Below, piece after piece: positions 33,600-46,712 of a stretch of DNA of 64,000 nucleotides; position 1 is the first letter of the stretch, and every line of letters begins with the position of its first letter. The translations under genes and the position numbers were made by a program. The notes under the pieces are model-generated. The model was not told where the DNA came from. It did not search any database and saw nothing but the letters and a program-made list of their open reading frames with translations. The DNA lies in NCBI GenBank assembly GCA_036346405.1, contig CM070559.1:37547889-37611888 (forward strand), given 5' to 3'. The stretch comes from Phyllostachys edulis. Its lineage: Eukaryota > Streptophyta > Magnoliopsida > Poales > Poaceae.

Positions 33600-35890
33600 G
33601 TTTTTGGTACTGTTAGGTATGGTTTGGATTTCGTTGAATTTATAAACATGAGTCGTTAAATTTGAAGTTAAAACAAGAGAGAACGAGCTTTTTAAAGTTT
33701 AATTTCAAGAAAAATTCATAAAATAAACAAAAGAGAGAGGGCGTCTCTCACTAACAGCTGGGCCCACTAATTTTTATTTTATTTTTGATTTATTTTCCAA
33801 TTATAAATTCTTACTATGACTAACAGGTGGGGCCTAGGGTATTTTAATTTCTTTTTTGATTTATTTTCTAATTGAAAATAGCTACAATCATTGACAGGTG
33901 GGGCCACTAGGGTTTTTATTTTCTATTTTAATTATTTTCCTAGAGGAAATTCATGCGTTAGTGATAGGTGGGACCACAGTCCACATGGGATCTGTCCACA
34001 ACAATAGTACCTGGACCATAGGCCCACATATCAGTGACACGGGTCTACGCACCGAGTCTAAATTGTGTGTATTTAAGGGTAGGGCCCGCATGTCGTAGAC
34101 TAAGAACTTAAATTAGGTTCTAATTAGATTTTATAATCATGGTGGGCCCACATGTCATACTAACATATCTAATAATTAATATATTTACTAATTACACCAT
34201 TAACCGCTAAAAACATTGCGACATGTGCTACATTGCTTCTCCCCCAATTCCTACCGAAACAAGGGAGGGCACCATGGGCGTACTCGGGCCGAGCTTGACG
34301 CCAGCGAGCCAGACCTCAGGGATGACCCCAGGAACCCCATAATGGGTTCTCGTGTCCTCGGCGACCCAAGGACGTCGATGGCGAGGGCAGCAACGGCTCA
34401 CAATGGCGGCGGTGGTGATCTAGCCTACGGCGGAGGCAGTGAGTCGGGGGCTAATCCAGCATGGCGGTGTGGGCACGAGCATCTACACCCCAAGGGTGTT
34501 CTAATAACACCAACGGCTTCGTGCAGGGAGCTCCAAGCACGACTGTCCACGGTGACCAGCGCCGGAGACGAAGGTGCTACCGCGCGGTGGCTACGCGTTA
34601 CTCTTGGGCTCAAAACGTCTAGCCCAATCATTATTCCTACCCCCTAGAACGTGAGGTGACGCGGACACTTTCGGGTTTGCGGTTGAGACGACTAGTCCGG
34701 GTAGTGAAGGAGATCGGTGGCGCATCTGCGAGGTCAACGACGTAGAGGAAGAAGACGACAACACTCAAGGCGTTCCTATTGGAAAGGGGGATGAAGGTGG
34801 TGAGCACGATGTAGAGGGGACCAAGGCGATGCAAATGGACACAAGAGCCATGGTTGGAGCTTATCGGACAGGCGTGCGTGGACGACTCGGTCACCAGTGA
34901 AGGAGAAGATGCAGTGGTCGGCGTCGATTCTACGGAGGAGGAGGGAAACTGGAGTGAGCACAGGCTAGAGGGGGAAAGACGTGCTCAAAATGTCAAAATG
35001 CAAGGAGATCGTGGTCGGGACTTACCCGAGCGGCTCAAGTGGCTTGGCAGTGATGGCGGCAGCGGATATAGAGCTCGGGCCATTCGAGCTTGACTTCTCG
35101 CTTTTGGGCACAAGGGAGAAGAAGGAGGAGGGCGCAATGGTGCGTGCAGAGAGGAAACTCAGTGCGCGGCTCGTGGCGACTTAAGTAGAACAAGGCGAGG
35201 CCCGCCTTCTCGCGTGGGGCTAGGCAGCGAGATGGACGAGTAGAGCGAGCAGTTTCTGTGCAAGGAGACAGGGCTGAAGTGCGAGGTGTTGGCGACGCAG
35301 CGGAGACGTGACACGGAGGAGAGCAGGTTAGTCGTGCGTGGTCGGGGTGAGTACGATGTCGACGTGAGCGACAACATGGCTACAGCGGCTCGAGCATGCA
35401 GGCGCGACGGTGGCAATGCGTGCAATAGTGCAAGGTGCATGGGTCGGGCGACACATGGAAGGAGGAGGGAGGTCGAGTGGGCCGCACGGAGCTGGACCAA
35501 GAGGAGAAGGAAAAGAGGTGGCCCATGATGGGGAAAATGAAGAAAGAAAAGAAAAAGGAAAGGAAAGAGATGGGTTGGCCCAACTAGATTTGGCCCAAAC
35601 CAACATTTTTAGGTTTTTAATTTTCCTTTCTATTTCCTTTGCTTTTAAATTCAAATTTCAATTCATATTTTTGATTGGGTGATTCAAATTCAAATATCAC
35701 TTTAATTTAACTTCCAATTTTCTGACATTAACCAATTTGTATTTTATTAAATGATTTTACAAAATTCAAAATGCGGCAAAACTCCAGATAATTCACAGAA
35801 AATTCAAATAGCTACAACATGTATTAAAAGTTTTAAAAACCTCACATTTTCACGCTCAAAAATTTTGGTTTCAAAATTTAGGGTGTTACA
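33600..35890 (-). repeat. Probable LTR or LTR fragment of a TGTAACACCC-type element
   Basis: On the - strand the right edge starts TGTAACACCCTAAATTTTG, then AT-rich sequence, then a GC-rich block (about 35540-34240). This is the same plan as the two TSD-supported solo LTRs in this window (TGTAAYATCCCAAT starts). The left boundary and TSD were not found, so extent is approximate. Open frames in the GC-rich block are compositional. Confidence 0.4.
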
Positions 35891-36043
35891 ATTGTCTTCT
35901 CCTTCTCCTTCTCTTCTCTCTTTGGTGGTGCCTGGCCTAGAAGATACCTAGTGATACGGTTGTTTCCTATGTATATGAGTATAGCTAGGCACTGGATATG
36001 GACTATCTCTATATATAGTTGTATTTGTATGCAGGTAGGTGGA

Positions 36044-38502
36044 TGTCGCGGCCCCGGGGTGAACCACCCCCGGGACCTCCCGTGCACACTAGACCAGTTC
36101 CAAGATCAGTAGCTGGTCCGCACAGGTTCAACAACGATGTTATCACAACCATACCACAAACGATAGATGAAGCGGACAAATTAATATTATTAACAACAAA
36201 AGACCTTATGGTCAAGGTTTTTATAGGGGTGCCCTGCAGGGCTACAACACAGCGGAAAGCAAAATATACGTGGAGACCGCCCGACATGCCCACAGGCAAT
36301 CGAGTTTAGGACGTCCTAGCACGCCTGGTCTTCAAAGATCTCCTCTTCGAAGAGGTCAGAGGTCCCTTGGAGGTCTTCAGCTACTGATTAACCAGAGGGC
36401 ACAAGCCATGAATACTTTGAATGTACTCAGCAATTCGCAGGGAACGGTATGCAAATATTATTCATGCAAGTCTTGACAAAGATGGCTTTATGGTTACTTT
36501 GCAGAAAGCAATATTGACTTGAAATACAATAAGTAGGTTGCAAAGCATAGGTTGAAAGATTAATACATACGTAAACAAGTTTTCTTTGAAAATAGCACAG
36601 GACCACCCCGAGTCACTACCCAGACCACTCGTGACCACCCAGGTCATGGTCTAGACCACTCACAAGTTTTGAGAAAGTCTACCCCTTGTGTGAAATCACC
36701 AGGCATGTCCATAATCGAGGACGCGGCTATTCGAATAGATTTACACTTTGCAGAGGTTGTACAACTTTACCCACAAGACATGAATTCTCTAGTTTGTTTG
36801 GCATCCGTCGATACCACTGCTCACTACCTTTGATAAGCAGTCTAGAGCACATGACAAGGCCTTTACAAAGCTCCATTTTGGCTCATTTCTGCCCGCTAAG
36901 GTTTTGCCATGCTGGGGCCCCTCTTGCGCCGTGTGATTCATCCTGAACTCGGAGATCACGCCACCATGACAGAACCAAACCAAAACTTCTGCTAATTAGT
37001 CGGCCAGGTCTACCCCACCCTGGACATGTGGTTGCACGGTATGGCCAGGATCAATGGCTTACAAGGTTAAGTCCTTATTGATGCTCAGGCGAGACCTCCT
37101 CATCCCATGTGCTTCACGCACCCCCTTTACTGCACGATCACTTGCCCGAGCAAAAATATTTTGGGTTCAACCCGGCCAAATGACCACCCAGGTCACGGCA
37201 CAATAAATTTTAACAACAGTAGCCGTGCCGCAATTTCATATATCATTAAGTCAAGTTTACATTATTGAATCATGTGATCGAGAGACGTCGCACAACTACA
37301 GCAGGTCTAAGCAATATACGCACCCTTGTTGGTCATCATAATAAGATGTCCAACTAAGATTACCCAACCTAAGGTGTCCAAAGGTACATGTCAACATGTC
37401 AGACACAAGTATTCAAGGAGTCATAATGACGAGTAGGTGTTTAGTTAATTCTCAAACCATTTTTATACAAATAGCTATGCATGTTGATATAAAACAAAGT
37501 AATTTTGCAAACTGGGTTCAATATGATCAAAGATCTACGACTTGCCTTCGATGAAGAGCTGAGATTCTTCGGTAGAGGTCACCGGGTCTTGGAACTCTTC
37601 CGCGAAGCTGAAATCTACACGTGCGAAAAGAGCCAAATGAATACAACGAATTAAACAACAAACCAAAACTACCAAACAAGAACCAAAAGAAAAGCATATG
37701 AACGGAAGAACTAGAAACGGGCTCTAAGGAGGAGGTCCAACTGAGAGGGAGAGGTCGAAGGAGGTCCTGAGGAAGAGGTCTTGAGGAAGAGGTCCTAAGC
37801 AGAGCAAGAAAGTTGGGGAAGGCTAAAGGAGGTAAAAGAGGGATGCTCAGGCTTTTATAGCCTGGAGGAAAATGAGGAGAGTCACTGAGACTCAGATACG
37901 CATGTGCAAGGGTAGGTAAAGGAGAAGATGGGAGCAGGTAGGAGAAGTGACAAAAAAAAGGGGAAAACGAGTACTGCAGATGTGACAGCATTTAATACGA
38001 CACAACAACATTTAATGCGCGAAGGCTTTTTGCGTCAGCAGTGATGCGACGAGAGGAAGAAGAAGGTGAGCAGGACTGACAAATGGGCCAGTCAAAAGGG
38101 AGGTCGGGGCTAAAGAGGTGGTCGTGACCCAAGGGATGTCACGTGACCAATGGGAGGTTGCGGCCACAGAGGGAGGTCGCTGGGTCAAAGGGGAGGTCGC
38201 GGTCTGGACCCTCAGATCCAAACGAAGGGAGGTCTGGACCCTCAGATCCAAACTAAGGGAGGTCTGGAGAAGAAGGAGCTGAGCCAAGGGAAACACGGAG
38301 CGAACAGAAAAAGGGAAAACAACACCAGAGAACTCCAATAAGCTCAAAATAAACCGAAACTGGATTAATTAAAGTTGGATTTAGACATATTAAAGCACTT
38401 TTAATTCCAAAATCTCAGGTTAAGCATTAGAACTTCAACAAAACCAAATGGTTCTTTTTCTTTTGAAAATTTCAAGAAGGCTCAGAAAATTGGGATATTA
38501 CA
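36044..38502 (-). mobile_element. Solo LTR A of a retrotransposon family, TSD GTGGA
   Basis: 2459 bp from TGTCGCGGCCCCGGGG to GGGATATTACA, flanked by GTGGA at 36039-36043 and 38503-38507. Internally collinear with solo LTR B: ATAGATGAAGC.GACAAATTAATATT, GGCTATTCGAATAG, TTAGTCGGCCAGGTCTA. No internal coding region. Orientation (start TGTAATATCCC on the - strand) is inferred from the common TGTAAC start of plant LTRs. Contains three AAGGGAGGTCTGGACC-type short tandem units near 38200-38270. Confidence 0.8.
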
Positions 38503-38507
38503 GTGGA

Positions 38508-39358
38508 GGTAGTAGGATCCTTCTCTGTTGGATCTTAGGATCAGTAACAGTTTCCCACTGGGAGGCCATCAGTCTTATAGTTGCAATTGGGTAGGTGCCC
38601 GTGCTGTTGGTTGATTTTTTTCTATCAAGTCTACTGGGATCCTACAAAACATAGACAAAGTATTGATCACTTGATTATAAATTCGTGGTTGTTCATAAGA
38701 TAATTTCATTATTAGTCCAGAATGAAATTTCCTTGTTCAGGTTCAGAGTTCATTTGCTGTGCTGTTTGGTCACCGCCGACAAGGAAAACACTTAAAATTT
38801 GGTATGCGAAAACTTCAGTTTTGCTGATTCTAGGCTGCTAGCATAGGTATTGTTGCCATATATTCCAGTGTTGCATATGCTTTTCCCCTCTTAGTGTGTT
38901 GTACAATCATATCAAAAGAAAATTTTGAATTAGTTCGGTTAACCATGTACATATATTTCTAGATGTTTCCAGTTGTGTCTTGCAGCTTATCTCTTAACTT
39001 CTTTCTTTCCAGGGTGCAACACTACCAACATTTTTGGTCGGTTACTAAGCACATGTACACTTCTACTCTTCAGCCATGGCATTGTTTACTCTTTCTTTAC
39101 GATTACAAGGAAGACACACATGCACACATACCACCATGCACACACACCACATGCACACATACGCGAGTGCATTTATTTAGCACGCGTCTAGACTGACGGA
39201 GGCGGGGGATAATTCTACGATCTAACATAATTTCTGCTGAAGCATACTCGCGTATGTGTAAAGGTGGGCACCAGGAATTGAACACTTGTGGGTGGAGTCA
39301 TTATTGCCGGTGCGTGTGCGTTTAGTGCTCATCATCGGCTCCCTCTCCACCCTCTCCA
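38508..39358. other. No gene recognised; CA-rich simple repeat at 39114-39160
   Basis: AT-rich flank with a CACACATGCACACAT-type low-complexity stretch. No exon with recognisable content. Confidence 0.4.
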
Positions 39359-39363
39359 GATCG

Positions 39364-40621
39364 TGTTGGACCGAATAAACGACTAGAGAGGGGTGAATAG
39401 GAGAACCTATCTTTTTCACCACCAAAAGTATTCAACTTCTTTATCACTCCAATAGCTATGAAAGCTATGAAGATCAAATGCACAAGAATACAACGGAAGT
39501 CTTGCGTTAAAACCGAAAATCCCCCAGGTCAAAACCTCTTGGTTAGTCTGACCGCCGTTGCCTGGTCGGTTTGACTGCTCTGTGGGCCGGTCTGACCGCA
39601 GGGCACAAGAACAACAACCCGAAAGATCTCCAAAATGACCTCTTTTGATTTCGAGGTCTAAATCCCCTGAGATTTCAGACATAGCGCATCAAGAAGGTTA
39701 GAAACCTATTCCAGTCGACGATCGGGACGATTGAAGCCAAGGTTCCACGAATTTCTTGAACGATGTCAAGAAGGCTGGAAAACCGGGGGAAAACAAAACT
39801 TGATCCAAAAGATTGCTCATGGGTGGAAGATGATCAAGATAACCTTAGATCAGACTCCACAAGTTCTAGCAAGCTAGATCACAATAAAAAAACCCAATCA
39901 AAACCCTAGCTCATAGCAAAAGGCTAAATCAAAACCCTTGCAATATGAAATCCCCAAAATCATCAAAAAGAGAACAAGAACAAGATATGGCTCATCTTGG
40001 GGCAATTTTGATTGAATTGATTAGAGAGATTATAGGTTTACAACCACTCCACTAAGGAGGACGAAAGCTCACATTTCACACCTTTCTCAATTCATCTCTC
40101 TCAAACCCTAGCCTCATTTATTAACTTCAGTTTCCCCAAATCATAAATTAGAGTTTCAAGGCTTGGATGGTGCACAACCTGCACCCTTCTCTTTTATAGT
40201 GGAGGCTAAGTCTAGAGAGAAAACCTTATCGAGCACCCGTTAAACCCATACACAAATGGGTTTGCACTCACGAACGCTTCTCAAAGCAGATGATGAATCA
40301 AGTCTCCCGAATTCATCTCTTCGTAATCTTCATGTTCTCTTGACCTAAATCGTCTCTCCTTGCACCGTATTACGCCGCGGTTTCTCTAAGGTCATCAACT
40401 CGATATTTTGGTGATAATAACAAAATACCCCTTCTCGATTCTTCTCCAAAGGCCAAGTCCAATCAACATGAAGAAATCTCTTGTTTCACTATGCGTAGGT
40501 TCATCAATGGCTCTTTTCATGTCAGCAAGTCTCTTCCATTTGGCTTCCACCGGAACCACCATGGCACTTGCTTCAGCCCCCAAGCCACTTGATGCAACCC
40601 GTTGCACCGAACTTCCTGTTT
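39364..40621 (-). repeat. LTR-like sequence, possibly a solo LTR
   Basis: Starts TGTTGGACCG on the + strand. A - strand TATA-like TATAAAAG lies at 40191-40198. GATCG occurs at both 39359-39363 and 40622-40626. The far end lacks the expected CA/TG dinucleotide, so the TSD may be chance. GGTCTGACCG motifs occur near 39550-39600. It sits at the truncated 3' end of the MULE gene. Confidence 0.35.
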
Positions 40622-40659
40622 GATCGTTCGTGTACTCGTGGATGATCCTCTCGTGGTTC

Positions 40660-41639
40660 GTCCCATGGCATCATTTCTCCCTGCAAAGTACCTCGAAGCG
40701 AAGCTCCCTTATGCTCATCTTGAATACCCGATGCATCTCACCCTTCTTGTTCTTCTTCTCCATGTACTTGGTGATCATGGTGGAATATAGTACTCTGTCA
40801 TTTGCCATGGAGAGCAAAGCATTGTTGCTTCGGTCAACAAAATACTTTGTGGTACCGTGGAGAATTGCCTCCACAATGCCAACCAAAGGGAGGCACCTAA
40901 CGTCGCGCATGACCGAATTGTACACCTCGGCTAGATTGGTTGATGTGACACCATATCGAGCACCATCCTTGTCATGTAGCAATGACCACTTCGCCTTAGG
41001 CTCGTGCTTAATCCAGTCTGAGTAGCATTTCACCTGCGCCCCCCTCTTACTCCTCATGCCAGGACCATCTGTGGGTAACTCTAGCAGTGCCTTGGGGTCC
41101 TGGTCAGCGCGTGTAGCGGGCTTTTTTGCTGCCTCCCTTTTGTGCGTCCTCATCTACTTATCCAGAATTTTACAAAGTGCATCAAAATTTCTCTACTGGT
41201 TTTGGTTGCACAACCGCTTGAAGAGGTTCATCAAGTCCTTGTTGTGAACTGCTTGTAAAGGTTTGCATCCAAGTGCCTCATGCACCACTTGCTCTGTAGA
41301 TCCACCCACAGAAGTGGCTCATTTTCCCCCTTGTTGTAGCTGAGTTATTGCACTCAACAGGACCGCATGCCGATCATGCACGACGCATACGTTAGGACGG
41401 CCCTGTACAACATAAATCTTCATGTTACTCAGAAACCATAACCAACTGTCCGTGTTCTCACTTTCAATGAATGCGAAGGGCACGGGAACAACCTGATTAT
41501 TCCCAACCGTCGTAATTGCAGTAAGTATCTACCACTTGTACTTCCTAGTCAAGAACATGCCATCCATGCACAAGATCGGATGGCAATGCCAGAATGCATT
41601 GATGCATGCACCAAAGGCAAAGAATGCTCCCTGCAGTAC
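40660..41639 (-). pseudogene. Mutator-like (MULE) transposase, C-terminal part, 3'-truncated
   Basis: Transposase remnant continuing from 56638-56837 across the Tat insertion. In - strand order: GAFFAFGACINAFWHCHPIL, CMDGMFLTRKYKW (DDE first Asp region), NNQVVPVPFAFIESENTDSW, VCVVHDRHAVLLSA, WCMRHLDANLYKQF and NLFKRLCNQNQ, then the long open stretch 41153-40671 with DGARYGVTSTNLAEVYN and LPLVGIVEAIL. Stops and frameshifts are present upstream of 41153. Homology ends after LRFEVLCREK, so the SWIM zinc finger (CxCx..CxH) is missing, probably lost to the LTR-like sequence next door. Confidence 0.88.
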
Positions 41640-42434
41640 TGTCAGTGTTTTAGAACCAAACTTACGTAAAGATTGTTTGATTCGGGGGTTAACCTAGGCT
41701 CAAATCACGCAGAGAGAGACGACACGGGGATTTTTATACAGGTTCGGCCCTTCTCCCAGCGAGAATAACAACCCTACTCCTGTGTGTATGTATTGAGTAT
41801 GCTGGATTATAGTATCAAGAGAAAGACTAAAATGATGCGCCTTGTGCTCTCGATTCCTATCTCTTCTCCTTCTCTGATGATTCTGCCTTTTATAGTACTC
41901 GGAGTGTGCTGCTGTTCTTCTAGTCCAAAGGGCGCCTTAATGCTTCAGATTATGGAGCTGTTACTGAAGATTATTGTGGCAGTAGTAACATTCCCACGTT
42001 GTGAGGCAGTTATCACCATGACAGGGAGTTGATTCGTGCCATTATTCCAGAGAATAACAAGATAGTTTACTATGCATATATTTAAATATGGTGCGAAAGA
42101 TTCCCTGGTCGATTAGGCACACATGTCTGTAAGCCACATCGACTAGGTGGTGGTCGTAGAAGAGCTTACGACCAGGTGGTGGTCGTAGAATAGCTTACAA
42201 CCATAAACTGATCGTAGAAGAGCTTACGATCTAGACATAGTCGTAGAAAGACTTACGACTATAGGGTAGTTGTAGAAGGACTTACGACTATGGGGTGGTC
42301 GTAGAAAAACTTACGACCTCCAGCTTCTCCCTTATGAATATTAAGGAGTATACTCAAGAACCATATGACGCCATTATTATCCATAATATGAATTACAGAA
42401 AAATAATTAAATGAGGATTATTATATCCTCGTCA
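41640..42434 (-). repeat. Downstream LTR of the Tat element (by transcription)
   Basis: 795 bp, TGTCAGTGTTTTAG to TCCTCGTCA on the + strand. Collinear with 55896-56637, with about 27 extra bases near 41745-41775. A - strand TATA box (TATAAAAGG) lies at 41886-41894. Contains six copies of the GTCGTA...TACGAC repeat at 42160-42320. Confidence 0.9.
42158..42322. repeat. GTCGTA...TACGAC palindromic repeat array in the LTR
   Basis: Six imperfect units of about 28-30 bp, consensus core GTCGTAGAAGAACTTACGAC. Each unit is a potential 6-bp stem with an 8-nt loop. Further degenerate units lie just outside the LTR at 42495-42660. Confidence 0.85.
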
Positions 42435-42869
42435 TCTAGCCCCCCATCTTCAAGTAAAAATAACTTACTTGGGAAAGGAGCAGTGGATGATCTTACGACC
42501 AGTAGATGGTCGTAGAGAGGTGGTCGAAGGAAAAACTCTTCGACTGGTGTTTCATTTGACCAGAAATTGACTTGGTAAAGAAAGTTGTAGAGAGACTTAC
42601 GACTTACAAGGTGGTCGTAGGAAATCTTACGATCACATAGTAGTCGTAGTACTGTAGTCGGAATCAAATTCTTTCCGACTGTTGTTACTTTTGACCAGAA
42701 GTAGACTTGATCAAGAAGGAAATTTCGCTTGAGGTGTGAAGACAGGCTCGGTTTTCTCGAGCAGACAAATTTGAGAATCTGAATCGACTCTCACAGACCT
42801 GTCTGTTGGAGTGGTTCCCGAAGCGGTGGCAACCGTTGGGTCGCCACGTCTTTAACTCAAGCGTGCGGT

Positions 42870-42877
42870 TATAAATA
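42870..42877 (+). promoter_or_regulatory. TATA box for the antisense gene of the Tat element
   Basis: TATAAATA on the + strand, 145 bp before the ATG at 43022, lying between the LTR and the antisense gene. Spacing and orientation fit a dedicated promoter; there is no other obvious use for it. Confidence 0.55.
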
Positions 42878-43116
42878 CTTACCAGGGGTAAGACTTAGGT
42901 TTTTTTTTACTTTTCCCCAAATCGCTCCTACTGTTCTTCAAGTTCTTGCACTCTCTGCCTTCGACCAAATCGACGCTCTCCTGAAATCTTCCCAAATCCA
43001 AATCTCTGATCCTTGAGTGAGATGGCCGGAGCCGCTTCCCAATGGGCCGAATCGGAGATGGATGTGACCAAGATCGAGGCTTTGGTCGCCACCGAGAAGA
43101 TTCCAGAGAGCCAGTT

Positions 43117-46100
43117 TGTCAGGACCCTGGATCTCCGGATCCAGGACCCTTTGTGTATATCTACACTATTCCCTGGATCAGTAGCTAGTGCACACAGTTG
43201 CAACATTGGTGTAATAAAAAGTCGTACAAGAAACTATAGATGAAGCAGACAAATTAATATTTAATAGCAAAAGGACCTTATGGTTAAGTCTTACAAAGGG
43301 TGCCATACAGGGCTAAAGATAACAGAGTAAACTTGCAACGGAAAATAAACAAACTCGTGGAAGCCATCTGACATGCCCACAGGCTATCGAGTGGAGAATG
43401 CATCCTAGTTCGCATGGTCTTCAAAGTATTCCTCATCTTAGATTCCTGTATTCCCTGGTTCTTCTTATGTGACTGTTCAACAATAGTGTAAAGCCATGAG
43501 TACTTTAAAGTACTCAGCAAGTTATAGGGAAATGTATGCAAATATTATTCATGCAAGGCTTGACAAGGATAGCTTTATGGTTATTTTGCAAAAAGTAGTA
43601 TTGACGGTAAATACAGTAATTAGATTGAAAAGCATGATTTAAAAATTAATACATAAATAATCAAGTTTCTTTGAAACAGCTAGTGAACACCCCGTTCACT
43701 TCCCAACCAACAATACACCAACTACTCAAATCCATCCAACCCATTCCAACATTTTATGAAAATCTACCCCTTGCGTGAAATCATCAGGCATGTCCATAAC
43801 CGGGGACACGGCTATTCGAATAGTTTTACACTCTGTAGAGGTTGTATAGCTTTACCCACAAGACACGACTTCTCTAGTTGGTTTGGCATCCATCGATACC
43901 ACTCATCACTACCGTAGGTAAGCAGTCTAGAGTACGTGACAAGGCTTTTACAAAGTTCTGTTTTGACTCGGTTCTGCCCGCTAAGGTTTCGCCATTCTGG
44001 GCCCCCTCTTGCGCCGTTCCCAACCAAAACAGAACTGAACCAAAACATTACTAATTAGTCGGCCAGGTCTATCCCAGTCTAAACATGTGGTTATACGATA
44101 TGGCCTAGATCAATGGTTCAAGGTTAAGTCCTTAGTGGTTGCTCAGGCGAGACTACCTCATTCCATGTGCTTCACATACCTAAGTGCTTCCCGCACCCAA
44201 CCAAGTACTTCCCGCACTGTGCTTCGCGCACCCCCTTTACTACACAGTCACTTGCCCGAGTATAAATCATTTTTGTTTACCCAAGCCAATGGAAACCCCC
44301 GCTATGGCACAAAATTTTATAATAGGGGTATCGCACCACAATTGACACAACTATAACTTCACACCGTAGTTGCACAACAGTGGTATCGCACCATAGTTCC
44401 ATATATCATTAAGTCAAGTTCAATCATTCTGGAGTATGTGATCATGAATCCATCGTATTACTAAAGCATGGCTAAGCATAAACTTTACCCAAGTTGGTAG
44501 TATAATAATATCCAACTAATAATTAACCATCCTATGGTGTCCAAGGATTTATGTCATTCAAGAATACATATCATTCACAATTTATCAAGGAGGCATATGG
44601 CAAATAGGTAATTAACTAATTTCCGAAACCATTTATTATAAAATTAGCAATGCATGTTTATATCAAACAATATACTTTTGTAAATTGGGTTCAACATGAT
44701 CAAAGGTCTATGACTTGCCTTCATTGAAGAGTTGAGATGCTTGATTAAATCGTCCGAGAATTCTTCCGAAACGCCGGAATCTATACGTGCGAACAAAGCC
44801 AAATAAATAAAACAATTTAAAAAAAAATTCAACAAAAAACCAAATAAATACCAAAAGGAAGATACCGTCTTTAGATGAATTTAGGAATGAGAATCGATGG
44901 AATCGGAATTCGTATGAAGGAGAACGAACGTTCGGAAGTTGACTTCACATGAAATGATAGAAATAGAAATTGAATAGAATATTTGGACTTTGATTTGTTT
45001 GGAATGGATTGCAACAAGTGGCTGTTTTGTGGACCCCACATGGAGGTGAGAGAGATGAAAAAGAGAGAGAATGGGTGGTGTGTATGCCAAATGGGCCCAA
45101 GGGGTAAAGAGTCAAAACAAATAAATAAAAAGAAAAAAGAAAAAGGAGAGGGGGGCTTCTTCCTCCTGGGACCAAGCTGACAGGGGGGAGCGCGCAGGGG
45201 GCAGCTCCGACGTCGGCGAAGGGAGGCGGGGGAGATGCGGTCGAGGAGAAAAATGGGACGCCCCGGAGATGAGGAAGGGAGGGGAGGTGACGGCGGTGGC
45301 TCAAAGGCCGGAGGCTACACAGAAGGAGGAGGCGACCGGCGACAGGCCTTCGGGGTGGTGGCCGGACCAAGGCGGCGCGAGCACGAGCACCGGCCAAGTG
45401 TGAGGAAGCTAGAGGGGGGCTCAAGGAGGCCGGAGGTGGGGCGAGGAGGTGGCGCGACGGGCGCCATGGCCGGCGGGGAGGGGCTCACAGCGACGAGGCG
45501 ACACGGTGGCGGAGGGAAGGAATGGAGGTGGGGGAAAGAAAGAGGAGGCCCGGGGGCGCGAGGTGACGCGGTTGGGAGGGCGAAAGGGTGGCCGGAGGCG
45601 AAGATGGGTGGTGGTGGCGCCGGTCGACATGGGAGAAGGATGAGGGAGCTCGGCGGCTCTTGTGCAGTGAGATGGGAGGAGAGGGGAAGGGGGAAAAGAG
45701 GAGGGGGGCTGCCGCGCTTTATAGCCGAGAATGGGGAGGGGTCGGGGGCTCGGCATGGGGGGAGACTGGGTCAAGGGGGTGGCAGGGCGGCTAGGGCATG
45801 GGCTGCCAACAGGAAGGGGATGGGCGCCCATGCACAACGGGAAGAAAGCACGGCCGGTCAAGGGAGGAAGAAGAATAGGAAAAGAAAGAGAGGAGAGAGA
45901 AAAAGAAAAGGGAAAAAGAAAAGGATTTTGGAAAATCCAAAAAATTAAGAAAATTTTATAAAATACTTTAGAAATTGACTAGACCAAATAAAATAGTTTT
46001 GGATTTTTTTGAAGTTTATTTTGGCCAAATAAAATATTTTTCCTTCAAAAATTCAATTTTAAGCTTTAAATTAAATCGAATAAAATCCAAATAATTATTT

Positions 46101-46712
46101 TTATTTTTAAAGCTTCAAAAGGCTCTTGAAATAGAATAAAACAATTTTTATCTAATTGAAGTTTATTTTAGTCATGTTTAAATTATTTTTTATTTTTAAA
46201 ATATCAAATTAAGCTTTAACAAATTAGGGAAAATCAAATGGTGATTTTTTATTTGGAAAACTTTGAGAAGGATTGAAAATCAAATAAATTTGCTTTGAAA
46301 TAATTATAATTACTTCCAACTTAAAGTTGCCTTTTATTTTGCACATAACTATTTTTAGTTTTTGAAAGACAGAAAAATATTTTTAAAATCCAGAAAATCA
46401 AGAAATTAATTCAGTTTTTCTTTTTAACTTTAAATCCAAGAAAATCTCATAAACTCAATAAATTTTATTTTTGACTTTTTAAAACTCAGAAAACCAATAA
46501 AATACTTAAAATAATATTTTTGATTTTAAATTCAAATAAAATCCAAAAAACTTAAATAAACCAACTTTTCAATTAATTGAAGCTTAACTAGTTCAAATTA
46601 AACTGCTTTTAATTCTAAAATTTCAAGTTAAGCTTTAGCAAATTAATAAAATCAAATGGCTACTTTTAAATTTTGAAAATTTTCAAAAAGCCCAAAAAAT
46701 TGGGATGTTACA
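43117..46712 (-). mobile_element. Solo LTR B, nested in the antisense gene, TSD CAGTT
   Basis: 3596 bp from TGTCAGGACCCTGG to GGGATGTTACA, flanked by CAGTT at 43112-43116 and 46713-46717. Removing it and one TSD restores the antisense reading frame. Same family as 36044-38502 but 1.1 kb longer, mainly a GC-rich block at 45180-45900. The 237-codon open frame in that block (45235-45948 +) is Gly/Arg-rich and compositional. No internal region, so this is a recombination product. Confidence 0.88.

Noticed and set aside
39359..40626. Confident solo LTR with TSD GATCG
   Set aside because: One end lacks the TG/CA terminus and a 5-bp match could be chance; reported only as LTR-like.
45235..45948. 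237-codon + strand frame, and the opposite frame 45421-45861
   Set aside because: Both lie in the GC-rich block of solo LTR B and are Gly/Arg- or Pro/Ser-rich, as composition alone predicts.
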